Assembly (NCBI GenBank): GCA_963721365.1
Contig: CAVRJE010000007.1
Span: 1 to 64,000, forward strand
DNA length: 64,000 bases
Direction of reading: 5' to 3'
From: CAIQPS01 sp963721365
GTDB lineage: Bacteria; Actinomycetota; Thermoleophilia; RBG-16-64-13
Shown: positions 9,123 to 20,030 of the stretch, piece by piece
Numbering within the stretch: position 1 is the first letter of the stretch
Layout of the letters: each line of letters opens with the position of its first letter
Position numbers and translations under genes: made by a program
The notes under the pieces: generated by a model
Database searches by the model: none
Seen by the model: the letters and a program-made list of their open reading frames with translations, nothing else
What the model was told of the DNA's origin: nothing

Positions 9123-10499
9123 ATGATCTCCGAAGCCGAACTGATGGAACTCTCGTTCCCCGATGCCCCACAAATGATCACCACAGTGCCGGGGCCCAAG
9201 GTGGCGGCACTCATGGAAGAATCGGCCAAATACGAGGCCTTTACCCGCGGCGGCGGGGGTTTTCCGGTCATCCTCGCCGAAGGCATGGGCGCGACGGCCA
9301 AAGACGCCGACGGCAACCTCTATATAGACATGGCGGCCGGAGTGGCCGTCAACGCGGTGGGCCGGGGGCATCCAAAGGTGCTCCAGGCGGTGCGCCGGCA
9401 GTGCGAGCTCATCATGCACACCACCGACATCACCAACCCCAAGCGTATCGAGCTGGCCAAGAGGGTCTCGGGCATAATGCCCGAAGGTCTGCGCGGCGAT
9501 TGTCACACCTCGTTCTTCCAGGCCGGGTCCGACGCCGTGGAGACGGCCATCAAGTTCTCCCGCAAGCACACGGGCCGCACGCAGATCCTCGCCTTCCAGG
9601 GCGCCTACCACGGCGTGTGGTGCGGCACGACCGCCCTCACCACCGGGTACAACTACCGCCATGGCTGGGGCCCGCTCATCGCCGGCGTCCAGCACCTTCC
9701 CTACGCCTACTGCTACCGCTGCCCGTTCAACATGACCTACCCCAACTGCGACGTGCAGTGCGGCAAGTACGTCGACTACGTGCTCAACACGCCGTACACG
9801 GCGGCCGACGACGTCGCCGCGGTGATCATCGAGTCGCAACAGGGCGAGGGCGGCTATGTCGCGCCGCCGCCGGAGTTCTTCCAGATCATCAAAGAGGCGT
9901 GCGAGAAGTACGGCTGCCTCTACGTGGCCGACGAGGTGCAGTCGGGAGCCGGCCGCACGGGCAAGATGTGGTGCATCGAGCACTCGGGAGTCAAGCCCGA
10001 CATGCTCACCTGGGGCAAGGGCATGGGGGGCGACATCCCCATGGCAGGCCTCACCTACAAGGCCGAGATCGAGAAGAGCCTCCCCGAGGGGTCCCAGCCG
10101 AGCACCTTCGCGGGCAACGCGCTGGGGTGCGAGGTCTGCATGACCAACATCGACATCATCACCGATCCCGAGCTCGACCTTCTGGGCCGGGCCACCCAGC
10201 TCGGCGAGGAGATCCGGGGACGGTTCACCGACGCCATGCCGAACGTCAAGTGCATCGGAGAGGTGCGCGGCCGCGGGCTCATGATAGGCGTGGAGGTGGT
10301 GGCCGACCGCAAGACCAAGGAGCCGCTCGACCCGTCCAAGAGTGGCGAGATCGCCTTCAAGCTGCTCAACAAGGGCGTCCTCATGACGCCGTGCGGGCGC
10401 TACGGCAACGTGTTCCGCTTCATGCCGCCGCTGACCGTCCCGCGCGACTACGCCTACAAGGCCACCGACATCATGATCGACCTCCTCAAGGAGTATTGA
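9123..10499 (+). CDS. Class III PLP-dependent aminotransferase
   Basis: This fold-type I aminotransferase resembles 4-aminobutyrate, beta-alanine and ornithine-type transaminases. FQAGSDAVETAIKFSRKHTG is the cofactor phosphate region and VADEVQSGAGRTGKMW the metal/PLP aspartate motif. The lysine in TWGKGMGGDIPMAG is the Schiff-base residue. A cysteine-rich stretch YCYRCPF...CDVQC (about residues 197-214) is unusual for the class. AAAGGA precedes the ATG at 9123, and an earlier in-frame start at 9084 lacks a site. It probably pairs with alanine dehydrogenase by using pyruvate or alanine as amino partner. The donor substrate is not evident. Confidence 0.85.
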   Translation: MISEAELMELSFPDAPQMITTVPGPKVAALMEESAKYEAFTRGGGGFPVILAEGMGATAKDADGNLYIDMAAGVAVNAVGRGHPKVLQAVRRQCELIMHTTDITNPKRIELAKRVSGIMPEGLRGDCHTSFFQAGSDAVETAIKFSRKHTGRTQILAFQGAYHGVWCGTTALTTGYNYRHGWGPLIAGVQHLPYAYCYRCPFNMTYPNCDVQCGKYVDYVLNTPYTAADDVAAVIIESQQGEGGYVAPPPEFFQIIKEACEKYGCLYVADEVQSGAGRTGKMWCIEHSGVKPDMLTWGKGMGGDIPMAGLTYKAEIEKSLPEGSQPSTFAGNALGCEVCMTNIDIITDPELDLLGRATQLGEEIRGRFTDAMPNVKCIGEVRGRGLMIGVEVVADRKTKEPLDPSKSGEIAFKLLNKGVLMTPCGRYGNVFRFMPPLTVPRDYAYKATDIMIDLLKEY

Positions 10500-10555
10500 G
10501 GAAAGGGACTGCTGAGGCGACGGTACTCGGGCAACTGACATAGGGGGGGCGGTCG

Positions 10556-11406
10556 ATGGGGGAATCGGCGCGCTGGATATCGGTAGGGGAGTTGGCCGAG
10601 GCCTTTGGCCCGGGTAACTACACCCCGCCGCCGACGGGAGACCTTGCGGGCTCAACTCACGTGCTTCACTTCGAGGATGGACGGGCGCTCGAGTACCGGT
10701 TCCTGCCGGACTCGAAGATCGCCTGGTCGGCGCCCGCGGAGCGAGGGCGGCGGCGGCCGCCGGGGATGAGGGAGAAGCGGCATATTTCGCCCTGAAGGTG
10801 CGGGATGGCCTCTACTTCGTCGACTTCGTGGCGAAGCAGGCGCCGCCTACGAGCGTCACCCTGATTCTCGACCTCGAGCAAGGGATAGCCACCACTCTCG
10901 TCGCGGTGCTGCCGGACTCGCCCGATGTGGGCCACTCGCTCGCGGCGCGCATCGCAGCCGGGCAGGAATTGACGGCGGTGGCCGCCACGTTCTCGAGCGC
11001 CGCCGTAGACGCGCCGTTCACTGCCGGCACCCCGCGTCATCACCCCACGACGGAGCTTATCGGGCGCCGCGTGGAGTACACCTACAGCCCCACAGAGCGT
11101 TACGAGCACATCTATCTCAACGAGAACTTCTACACGTGGCAGTGCCTCATGGGGTCTGAGAAGGGCCTCGCCGACACCGACCGTTGCCACTACCTCAAGC
11201 TGGGGGAACAGCTCTACCTCTTCGTGTGGAGGGAGAAGATCGTCCCCACGCTGGGCGCCGTGGTGGCCGACTTCAGCGCCATGAGGACCATGGGGAAGAT
11301 CTTCGGCCACGCGCAGGATGGCTCCGGTGGAGTGGCGGACTTCCCGGTCGGAGCCCGTGCGCGACTGCTCAACGTGACCTCATACGGGATGGAGATAGAC
11401 GTTTGA
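10556..11406 (+). CDS. MoaF-like protein (frame break)
   Basis: The two halves resemble the N- and C-terminal domains of MoaF, a small protein linked to molybdenum-enzyme operons and usually of unclear biochemical role. The first part reads WISVGELAEAFGPG and THVLHFEDGRALEYRF. The second contains GLYFVDFVAKQAPPTSVTL and YEHIYLNENFYTWQCL. Between about 10735 and 10765, in a GGC-rich run, the frame shifts by two added bases or one missing base. The corrected length is about 282 residues. It lies between the aminotransferase and the liv genes, close to several Mo/W enzymes. The family assignment rests on recognised motifs only. Confidence 0.62.
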
Positions 11407-11509
11407 GCAGGACTTTTGCCATCGTGCTACTCTGGACCCCACGGATGGCGCCCTCACTCGCCGGTGTTGGGCGGCCAGGGGAATACCTACGACAGGTCTT
11501 GGGGGGAGA

Positions 11510-12371
11510 ATGAGCCAAGCACTGGTGACCGGGCTCAACGGTCTGTCCTATGCGTTCATCCTGTTCCTGCTGGCGGCCGGTTTCTCGCTCACGTTCGGCG
11601 TCATGGGGGTCCTCAACCTCGCTCACGGCGCCCTCTACATGCTGGGCGCTTACATCGGCATCCAGATAGTCAACACGCTCGACCTCTTCTGGCTGGCGAT
11701 CATCGTGGCAGCCGCCGCTCTGGCGGTCATAGGGTACGCCCTGTACTGCGTTCTTCCTGAAAAGACTCTATGGGAGGGTGCCGGAACAAGGGGTGCTGAC
11801 CATCGGTGTCGCCATCATCATCGCCAACGTCGTCCTCTGGATCTGGGGGCCGCGGGCCAAGATCATGCAGACCCCGGATTTCCTGACGGGCGTGGTCACC
11901 ATCGGCGGCTTGAGCTTTCCCATCTACCGGCTCTTCGTGTGCGGCGTCGGCCTGCTCGTCCTCGGTCTGCTCTGGTACATACAGGACAGGACGCGGGCCG
12001 GGGCCATCATCCGGGCCGGCATGGACAACAAGGACATGACGGTCAGTCTGGGCATCAACTACGGCCTTGTCAGCACGCTGGTGTTCCTGCTCGGCATGGC
12101 TCTGGCCGGTGTGGCCGGCGTGATCGGGGCGCCCATCACCGGGGCCTACCCGTCCATGGGCGACAACCTCCTGCTGCTCACCCTGATCGTGGTGGTGGTG
12201 GGCGGCACCGGCTACATCCAGGGGACGATGCTGGGAGCGCTCGTCATCGGGCTCCTCGATACCTTCGGGAAGGCCTATATCCCGCAGGTCGCTCTGTTCT
12301 TCGCCTGGATCGTCTTTCTTGCCGTCCTACTGATACGGCCGAGCGGGCTGATCGGTAGGAAGGTCTTCTGA
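11510..12371 (+). CDS. livH: Branched-chain amino acid ABC transporter permease LivH (one frame break)
   Basis: This inner-membrane permease of the HAAT class has the N-terminal signature FSLTFGVMGVLNLAHGALYM. Strongly hydrophobic helices follow, ending with IRPSGLIGRKVF. An extra G at about 11750 separates YALYC from FFLKRLYGRVPEQG. The corrected protein is 286 residues, close to the family norm. The stop overlaps the start of livM (TGATG). Transporters of this class carry branched-chain amino acids but also aromatic acids and amides, so the substrate should not be assumed. Confidence 0.88.
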
Positions 12372-13446
12372 TGGACGAAGAACGTAAGCAACCCGCAGCG
12401 GGTCCTGCCGTCGCCGGTACGTCCCGAGGCCGCGCGGCTCGAAAGGTTCCCGACCGCTGATCGAGACGGTGCTACCGATCGTCGTCGTCAGCGTCATCGT
12501 CCTGCTGCTGCCTCTGTTCATCCCCTCCTTCGTCTCGAGCCTTGTCACGAAGATGATGATCTTCGGCCTCTTCGGCATGAGCCTGCACCTCATCTGGAGC
12601 TACGCGAACATCCCCAGCTTCGGCCACGCCGCGTTCTTCGGAACCGGGGCGTACACGGCCGCGGTGATAGTCACCAAGGCGGGGTTCTCGAGTTTCTGGT
12701 TCAGCATGCTGATCGCCATTCTCGTCACGGCGGCCGTGGCGGCCATCCTGGGCGTTCCGGCGTTCCGGGTGTTCGGAGTGGGAGCCGGGGCCGCCAACCC
12801 CATCTACTTTCTTCTTGCCACGATCGCCTTTGGGGAGCTGCTTTCGCGTATGGCCATCGTCCTTCGGCCGGTCACCGGCGGCAGTACAGGCGTCTCGGGC
12901 ATCCCGGCGCCGCACATCGGTTTTGGGGCCAAGGTGACCTCGACTCAGTATTACTATCTGGTCTTCGTGATCGGCGTCATCTGCCTCTTTCTGATGTACC
13001 GCATCGTCAATTCGCACTACGGCTATGGCCTGCGCGGCATCCACGACAACGAGCGGCGCATGCAGGCGTTGGGATATAACACCTGGCTCTACAAGTACAC
13101 GTCGTGGATCGTCGCTGCCGTCTTCGGCGGCGTGGCCGGCGTGCTTTTCGCGTACTTCGGGAGCACGGTCGTCCCCAACAACGTGGCCATGCCCTTCAGC
13201 GACATCTCGTTCCTGCTGGTCATCCTTGGGGGCACGACGGTGTTCTTTGGGCCGCTCGTAGCCGCAGTGTTCTACGTGGGGGTCGAGTACATTGCCAGTG
13301 TCTACATGCCTCAGCGCTGGCCTCTTATCTTCGGCGCGATGTTCGTGATCGCGATCATGATGATCCCCTGGACCAAGGGCCGATATCAGGGCCTGGGCCC
13401 CGGGATTCTGCGGCTGTGGAAGAAGGTGACCGGTGGCGCTGCTTGA
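12371..13446 (+). CDS. livM: Branched-chain amino acid ABC transporter permease LivM (frame break near N-terminus)
   Basis: This second permease has a short polar N-terminus starting at the ATG that overlaps the livH stop. About ten hydrophobic segments begin at LIETVLPIVVVSVIVLLLPL. HLIWSYANIPSFGHAAFFG and GLRGIHDNERRMQALGYN are LivM hallmarks. Between about 12400 and 12465 the frame shifts by two added bases or one missing base, and the rest is intact. The corrected length is about 357 residues. Its end overlaps livG by 14 bp, which suggests translational coupling. Confidence 0.87.
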
Positions 13447-14196
13447 GGCTCAGGACCTTTCGGTGCATTTCGGCGGTCTTGCCGCGGTCAAGAGCGTCAC
13501 TTTCGGCATCGAGCCGGGCGAGAGGCTGGCCCTGATCGGCCCCAACGGGGCCGGCAAGACGACCCTCTTCAACCTGCTCACCGGGCAACTGAAGCCCTCG
13601 GGAGGCAAGGTCTTCTTCAAAGGACAGGACATCACCAACGCGTCGGTCTACGCGCGCACGCACCTGGGGATGGCCCGCTCGTTCCAGATCACCAGTCTCT
13701 TTCCGTACCAGAGCGTCCTGGTCAACGCGATGATCGCTCTGCAGGGGGTGGAGAAGAGCCGGTACGGGTTCTTCCGGCCGCTGTTCAAGGACCGGGCTCT
13801 GCAAGGCGGCCGCCCAAGAGTTGCTCGAGTCCACCGACCTGTGGGACCTCAAGGACGAGATCGTCAGCTCGCTGGCCTACGGGCAGCAGCGGAAGCTGGA
13901 GATCGCGCTGAGCCTTGCCAGCCATCCGGATCTGCTGCTGCTGGACGAGCCGAGCTGCGGTCTGACCACCGTCGAGAGCGCGGACATCACCAGGAGGATC
14001 CGCGACCTGGGCTCCAAGATCACCGTCCTCATGATCGCCCACGACATGGACCTCGTCTTCGGCGTGGCCGAGCGCGTCATCCTGCTCCACTACGGCGCAG
14101 ATAGCCTGCGAGGGCACGTGCGACGAGATCCGCTCCAACGAGATGGTCAGGGAGATCTACATGGGCAGCCGCAAGCAACCAGGTTCGGGTAGGTGA
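13433..14196 (+). CDS. livG: Branched-chain amino acid ABC transporter ATPase LivG (two frame breaks)
   Basis: This ABC ATPase has Walker A GPNGAGKTT, signature AYGQQRKLE and Walker B LLLLDEP. The switch histidine is in MIAHDMDLVF. The C-terminus CDEIRSNEMVREIYMGS is typical of LivG. One extra A near 13804 and one extra G near 14097 break the frame. The corrected length is 253 residues. The GTG start lies inside the end of livM. It should dimerise with LivF to power the LivHM channel. Confidence 0.88.
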
Positions 14197-14199
14197 TCC

Positions 14200-14904
14200 A
14201 TGCTCGAAGTCAAGGACATCCACACCTGGTACGGCGACAGCTACACCTTGCAGGGTGTGACTCTAGAGGTGAAGGACGCTACCGTCGTGGCGCTTCTCGG
14301 CCGCAACGGGATGGGAAAGACCACCACCATCCGCTCCATCATGGGTCTCACCCCTCCCCGCAAGGGGAGCATCCTGTTCAACGGGCACGAACTCGTCGGC
14401 CTCCCTTCCTACAAGATCGCCCGGCTGGGGATAGGGCTCATCCCCCAGGGTAGGCTGATCTTCTCGTCGCTGTCGGTCACGGAAAACCTCAAGATGGCCG
14501 CCCGTACGAGCGGGAAGAAGGATCCCTGGACGCTGGACAAGGTCTTCGCCGTCTTCCCGAAGCTGGGCGAGCGCCGCAAGAACAAGGGGAACCTTCTCAG
14601 CGGGGGCGAACAGCAGATGCTCACCATCGCCCGGGCTCTGATGACCAACCCCGACTTGCTGCTCTTCGACGAGCCCTCCGAGGGGCTGGCCCCCGTGGTC
14701 GTGGACGAGGTGTTCCGGGTGATCCAGGAGCTCAAGGCCGCGGGGGAGTCGATCCTTCTGGTCGAGCAGGACTTCGGGATGGCGATGAGCGTCTCCGACT
14801 ACGCGTACATCATGAGCAAAGGCACCGTCGTCTACGAGTCGACGCCGGACGAGCTCATCGACAACGAATCCGTCAAGGCCACCCATCTAGGCGTCGGAGA
14901 GTGA
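14200..14904 (+). CDS. livF: Branched-chain amino acid ABC transporter ATPase LivF
   Basis: This intact 234-residue ABC ATPase has Walker A GRNGMGKTT, signature LSGGEQQML and Walker B LLLFDEP. The ending THLGVGE is typical of LivF. The ATG lies three bases after the livG stop. It completes the ATPase pair of the transporter. Confidence 0.92.
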   Translation: MLEVKDIHTWYGDSYTLQGVTLEVKDATVVALLGRNGMGKTTTIRSIMGLTPPRKGSILFNGHELVGLPSYKIARLGIGLIPQGRLIFSSLSVTENLKMAARTSGKKDPWTLDKVFAVFPKLGERRKNKGNLLSGGEQQMLTIARALMTNPDLLLFDEPSEGLAPVVVDEVFRVIQELKAAGESILLVEQDFGMAMSVSDYAYIMSKGTVVYESTPDELIDNESVKATHLGVGE

Positions 14905-15043
14905 GTGCCGCGCAAGGCCGTGCGGAGCCACCGATGACCGCAAGCTAGTAGACTGTTCGACGCGAATGAAGTCAGGGGAAGGAGGGGGACGCAAACACCC
15001 GCTAGAAGATTCCAGCCAGCCAGTAGATATATGGGGGGTTAGT

Positions 15044-16292
15044 ATGAACAAGAGACTTTTGGTCGTGGTCCTGGTCCTCATGTTGGGGATATCGGCCATC
15101 CTCGTGGCATGCGGGAGCGGGTCCGACGAGACCACCACGACGACAGCGGGGGGCACCACCACAACGAGCGCCGCCGCCTCCGGCGAACCGATCAAGTTCG
15201 GATTCGACGAGGGGTTCACCAGCTTCATGGCGTATGACTGCCAGCTTGCCGACCAGGGCGTCAAGACGGCTCTCGCCATGCTCAACAACCAGTGGGAAGG
15301 CCGCCCGCTCCAGTACTTCCCAGAGGACAACACCTCCGACCCGGTCATAGCGGTCGACAAGGCCCGGAAACTGGTCGAGAGCGACGGGATCAACGTGATG
15401 ATCGGCCCGATCTTCTCGCCCTCTGCCAAGGCGGTAGCCGACTATCTGGGCAAGTCCTCAGGCATACCGGAGATGTCCATCGTCGGGCAGCCGACGGAGA
15501 ACCTGGAGACCGCCAACGGGCTGGCCTTCATCCATACCGGGTTCTTCGACTCCCACGGCTACTACTTCGGCAAGTACCTGGCCGAGAAGGGCTACAAGAC
15601 GGCCAATGTCATCAACTATGACGACACGCCCGCCTACGCGCTGACTGCCGGCTTCAAGAAGGCCTTCGTGGATGAGGGCGGCGGCCAGATCCTGAGCGAG
15701 AACTACGTGCCTCTGGACGTGGTCGACTTCAGCGCGTACCTGTCGGCGATGAAACCGGCCGACGTCACCGTGAACTGGATCTTCGGAAACGGCGCGGTCC
15801 CGTTCGTCAAGCAGTTCAACGATTACGGGCTCAAGGGTGCGCTTGCCGTCCCGATGTCGAACAACTTCAGCGACGCGCAACTGGCCGAGCTCGGCGACAT
15901 GTCTCTCGGCATGATCGCCTGCGACTACTACGCCTGGACGCATCGACAACGCGATGAACAAGGACTTCATCGCGGCCTACGAGAAGCTGTACCCAGGCGA
16001 GAAGCCGACCCCGCAGGGCTACGGTGCCTGGCAGGGCGTGATGCTCTACCTCGAGGGGTTGAAGGCCACCGGTGGCGACACCGATCCGAAGAAAGTCATC
16101 CCGGCGATGTCGAACTTGACCATGGATTCGCCGGCCGGCAAGTTCACCATCGTTCCCTTCCAGAACGCGTTCATAGCGAAGCGCGACTTCTTCATCCTGG
16201 AGGTGCAGAAGGTCGGCGACGTGCTCACCTGGGTACCGGTGAAGACCTACGAGCAGGTGCTTCTGGGCGACCTGGCGTCGGTAGGGAAATAG
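15044..16292 (+). CDS. livK: LivK-type substrate-binding lipoprotein (one frame break)
   Basis: This periplasmic-type binding protein captures substrate for the LivHMGF channel. The N-terminus MNKRLLVVVLVLMLGIS is a signal peptide ending in the lipobox LVAC. A Thr-rich linker (TTTTT...TTTTSAAAS) follows, as in lipoproteins of Gram-positive lineages. The body is a type I periplasmic binding fold, with KARKLVESDGINVMIGPIFS as a landmark. One extra C at 15941 breaks the frame between YYAWT and IDNAMNKDF. The corrected length is 415 residues. A G-rich ribosome-binding site precedes the ATG at 15044. Ligand specificity is unknown. Nearby aromatic-type enzymes make an aromatic ligand possible. Confidence 0.87.
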
Positions 16293-16334
16293 CCTCCCGC
16301 CTCGAATCCAGCAAACGCGCGTCCCGCAAAACAT

Positions 16335-16365
16335 GGGCCCCCTGCCGCTAAGCGGCAGGGGGCCC
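16335..16365. terminator. Strong bidirectional hairpin terminator
   Basis: A perfect 15-bp stem (16335-16349 with 16351-16365) sits between the convergent livK and transhydroxylase small-subunit genes. On the minus strand the stem is followed by ATGTTTTG, and on the plus strand by a C/T-rich stretch. It probably ends transcription from both sides. Confidence 0.8.
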
Positions 16366-16425
16366 GGTCCTTCTCCTGATCCGGCCGCGCCGCGATGACG
16401 CGGCCGGCCGGTCTGCTGCGACCTG

Positions 16426-17245
16426 CTACTTCGCCAGCGCTATGTCTCCCAGGTTGACGTCCTTCTCGGTGCGGATCGCATCGATGGTCTTGGCCGCGAA
16501 GCCCGGAGAAGCGATGGTCAGGTTGTAGGTGGCGCCGTCGGCCAGGCCGCGGAACCAGAAGTCGCCGAACCCGTCGGTGGTCGCCGTGTAGGCGGCGCCG
16601 TCCGCTCCCTTGAGCGTGCAGGTGGCTCCCTCGACGATCTCCTTGGCCGCCGGGTCGTACACCGTGCCTGCCACGAACTTCTTGGGGATGTTGAGGTAGT
16701 ACACGCGGGGCTTGGCGCCGGTCTCGGGCTGCAGCACCTCGGCCTTGGCGATCAGGTCGGCGAAGTCGCTCTCCTCGCCGAACTTGATGGCCTCGGTGGG
16801 GCAGGCGTCGGCGCAGCGGGTGGACCTTCCACTCACCGCCGTCGAGCAGGTGGGCGCACCCGGTGCACTTCTGCGCCAGGTTCAGATCCTCATTGAAGTA
16901 GATGGCGTCGTACGGACAGGCGTCGACACAGTTCTTGCAGCCGGTGCACTTGTCGGTATCGACGATCACCAGACCGTCGTCGCGCTTGTAGATGGCGCCT
17001 TCGATGGGGCAGGCGGGTATGCAGGGAGCCTCGTCGCAGTGCATGCACGGGTTGGGGACGTAGTGCATCTCGACCTTGGGCACCGTCCCGCGGATGTGCT
17101 CGTCCAGCCTCATCCAGAACTGGCCGGTGTCGGGCTGGGGCTTGGCGATGGGCGACCAGTCGTTGCCGACGTGCTCATCCTTGCAGACGAACTGGCAGGC
17201 ATAGCAGCCCACGCACAGATCGACATCTATTACGAAGACCTTCAT
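16426..17245 (-). CDS. Transhydroxylase-type iron-sulfur subunit with C-terminal Cna-B-like domain (copy 1; one frame break)
   Basis: This subunit resembles the small subunit (BthL) of pyrogallol-phloroglucinol transhydroxylase. Cysteine motifs are CVGCYACQFVC, CMHCDEAPCIPACP, CTGCKNCVDACPY and CTGCAHLL...CADACP, so all four cluster-binding groups are present. The C-terminal 80 residues form a Cna-B / carboxypeptidase-regulatory-like beta domain (KFVAGTVYDP ... DVNLGDIALAK), as in that family. One extra base at about 16822 splits the frame between GGEWKV and TRCADACP. The corrected length is 272 residues. It starts 7 bp after the large-subunit stop. The protein is probably cytoplasmic because no signal is visible. 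Confidence 0.82.
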
Positions 17246-17252
17246 CTATGCC

Positions 17253-19879
17253 TTACCTTTCCTCGATCCAGGCGTCGAAGCGCAGCCCCGCACCTGGGTC
17301 GTATTCCCGGGCAAAGGCATCGGGGTAGTCCCTGCGCCATGCCTCCCATTCCTCGTTCTTGACCCTACCCACGTCGACCAGGTAGCCGCTGGTGGCCTGG
17401 CCGCAGGCGTTCTTCGACGTGAGTCCGTTCGGAGCGATGGTGTTGATGGCGCCACCGCGGTCCACCTTGCCGGGGACCAGCGGGTCGTGCCGGGCGCCGT
17501 GGTCCACGTAGACCACGCCGGGCATGATCCTCTCCCAGACGCGGGCGCCGCACAAGGACGATGCCGCGCTCGTTGAACACCTTGATCACGTCGCCGTCCT
17601 TGATGCCCCGGGCCTCGGCGTCGAGCGGGTTGACCCAGATGGGCTCGTACTTGTAGCCGTCAAAGCCGAGCACCTTGCCGGTCGGGGTCTCCCGGGCCCA
17701 ACTGATGTCGTCGCCTTGAGCGTGGGTACGCCAGCGCGGGTGGTTGGACATGAGGAGCAGCGGGAACATGTCGGCGCGCTCGCTCGAGAGGGCCTCGTTG
17801 TGAGTGACGCCCTTTTCCACCCATTTCGGGAAGGGCGGCCGCTCGTTGTCGTCGGGGAAGTGCTGCGCCAGCCGCTCGGAGTAGAACTCCAGCAGACCGC
17901 TGGGGGTCTTGAGCGGGTTGGTCTTCGGGTCTTCGTAGAAGAGACGGAAGCCGGGCGGGTCGTCCTCCCAGTCGGTGGCCGTCTTGTAGACGTAGGTCTT
18001 CTTCTCGTAGAAGTCTTCCCAGGTGGTCAGCTTGTCCATCTTCATGGCGTCGAAGACGATCTTCTGCAGGTCCATCGTGCTCAGGCCGCCGGTGAACTCC
18101 TCGCCGTAGCCCAGCTTTTCGGCGATGGCGGCCACGATCTCGTAGTCGCTCTTGGATTCGCCGACGGGCAGTGATCGACTGCTCCTGGATGGACACGCTC
18201 GCGAAGTGCGGGCCCTGCCGGACGGTGGTGACGATGTCCTCCACCTCGAGGGTGGTGTTGGCCGGCAGGATGATGTCGGCGTAGAGGCAGTCGTTCTCCA
18301 GCCACGGATGCTGGGCGACGACGCACTCGATGCTCTCGTCCTTCATCGCCTCGATGGTCCAGTTGCCGTGGTTCCAGCAGGTGATGCGGCAGGGGGTGTC
18401 GGTCCACATCATGTGGATGCGGGTGCCGCCCTTCTCCTTCTCGATGGGGTAGGTGTACTTGACGAACTGCTCTTCGGTCTGGCACTCCTGGCCGCCGCTG
18501 CCGTGGAAGACCAGCGGCGGCTCTGAGGATGGCGTCCTGGATGAGGGTCTTGGGGATCAACTGCGGGCCCCAGGCGTGGACGGTGGTCCAGCAGGGCTTG
18601 GTCAGCCGTTCGGGCAGGTCCGGGTTGAAGAACCGGACGCTGCCCAGATCCTTCGGCCCGCGGCATGCCGAAGTAGGTCATCTGGCACTGATGGACGCCG
18701 GGACCGCCCAGGCCCTGCATGCCCAGCATGACGCACTCGAGGCGGCCGGGCTCGTGCGAGTACGGGCCGCGGAACGCGGAGCCGCCGAAGTAGTGGATGA
18801 TGGAGGTGGTGTTCTTCGCGAACTGCCGGGCGAGGGCTTTGATGGTCCATTCCGGCACGCCGCACTTCTTGGAAGCCCACTCCGGGGTCTTGGGAATGCC
18901 TTCCTCGTCCTCGCCGAGGACGTAGCCCTCGATCTTGTCCATCCCCACGGCGTGCGTGGCGACGTATTCCTTGTCCCAGGTGCCTTCGGTCAGCCACACG
19001 TAGATGACGGCCAACTGAAGGGCCGCGTCGGTGTTCGGCAGCACCGGGATCCACTTGTCGGCGTGGACGGCGGCGGCGTAGTTGAGGTCGGGGGAGATGT
19101 AGACCTGCTTGATGCCGGCCCGCGTCCAGAACTGGGAGATGCGGGTGGCATACTGGCCGGTGAAGCCCCAGGGCGTCGTCTCCTCGTCGCAGCCCCACTT
19201 GAGCACCAGGTCGCAGTTCTCGGAGATGTCCTTGATGAGGTTGGCCGCCGGGGACATCATGCCCTGGAAGCCCTGGCCCCAGACGTGCTTGGCGCCCCAG
19301 TACCAGCCCTCCCAGCTATCCGGGTTGCGGACCTGCTGGGTGAAGCCGCCCATCATGTCGAGCAAGCGGGCTTGGTGGCCGTGCGGGGTGTGGATGGTCT
19401 TGTTCTCGCCGTGCCCGTCGCCCTGGGCGAGGATGGCGAGCGGACCGTATTCCTTGTGGATCCTCGTGATCTCCGCGGCGATGATGTCGATGGCTTCGTC
19501 CCAGGAGATCCGCACGTACTTGCTCTTGCCCCGGTTCTGCGTGTTTCTCTCGCCGTTCGGGATCCCAGTCCACGCGCTTCATGGGGTATTTGATCCGGTT
19601 GGGAGAGAAAGTCCGCTTCTTGTAGGCCAGCGAGAAGGGAGCCGGCAGTGCTTTGGGAAGTGGGCTCAGCGTCTCGCCGTTGCGTGTGATGGTCCACGGC
19701 CTCAGCGACTGGAAGTCGTACTTCCAGTCGTACTTGTAGGGCCTGATCCTGACGGCCTTGCCGTCTTTGACGTCGACGAAGCATTCACCGCCACCGCCGA
19801 GCAGGCCCCCCATGGCCAGGTTCTTGATGGTGATCTTGTCGACGCTTACGTCGACCTTCTTGCGCTCCTCGTCCGCCAT
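17253..19879 (-). CDS. Pyrogallol transhydroxylase-like molybdopterin large subunit (copy 1; five frame breaks)
   Basis: The protein follows the transhydroxylase (AthL) pattern: no N-terminal Fe-S motif, then DPNGERNTQNRG, ISWDEAIDIIAAEI, a histidine in GDGHGENK and the motif NPDSWEGWYWG. From knowledge of the Pelobacter enzyme, the D-S pair in this motif includes the Mo ligand serine and a catalytic aspartate. Single extra bases occur at about 19560, 18655, 18524, 18170 and 17553. Removing them gives 873 residues, matching the roughly 875 expected. No gene elsewhere in the window is so heavily broken. The active site looks intact. The natural substrate could be a polyphenol, but catechol or resorcinol-type hydroxylases share this fold. 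Confidence 0.8.
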
Positions 19880-19957
19880 ATCAATCGTCGTCCTTTCGCG
19901 TCCGTTTGCCCGGCTTCATCGCGACTTCCTTCAAGACGGAGCCTCCCCCTTTGTTGG

Positions 19958-19995
19958 TAGTCCTACCTAATAGTCCTACGGTCGCCAATAGTCAA
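19958..19995 (-). promoter_or_regulatory. Promoter with direct repeats upstream of transhydroxylase copy 1
   Basis: On the minus strand TTGACT (19990-19995) and TATTAG (19967-19972) are spaced by 17 bp, 87 bp before the large-subunit start. A 9-bp direct repeat, GTAGGACTA on the minus strand, occurs at 19958-19966 and 19971-19979 with a 13-bp period and overlaps the -10. Repressor or activator binding there is inferred. Confidence 0.5.
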
Positions 19996-20030
19996 GCGTG
20001 CAGTATTCAAGCGTCCCGCAACCGCCCGTC

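Noticed and set aside
17253..19879. Transhydroxylase copy 1 large subunit as a true pseudogene
   Set aside because: All five breaks are single extra bases in otherwise conserved sequence, active-site motifs are intact and the corrected length matches the family. The same error type occurs in essential genes.
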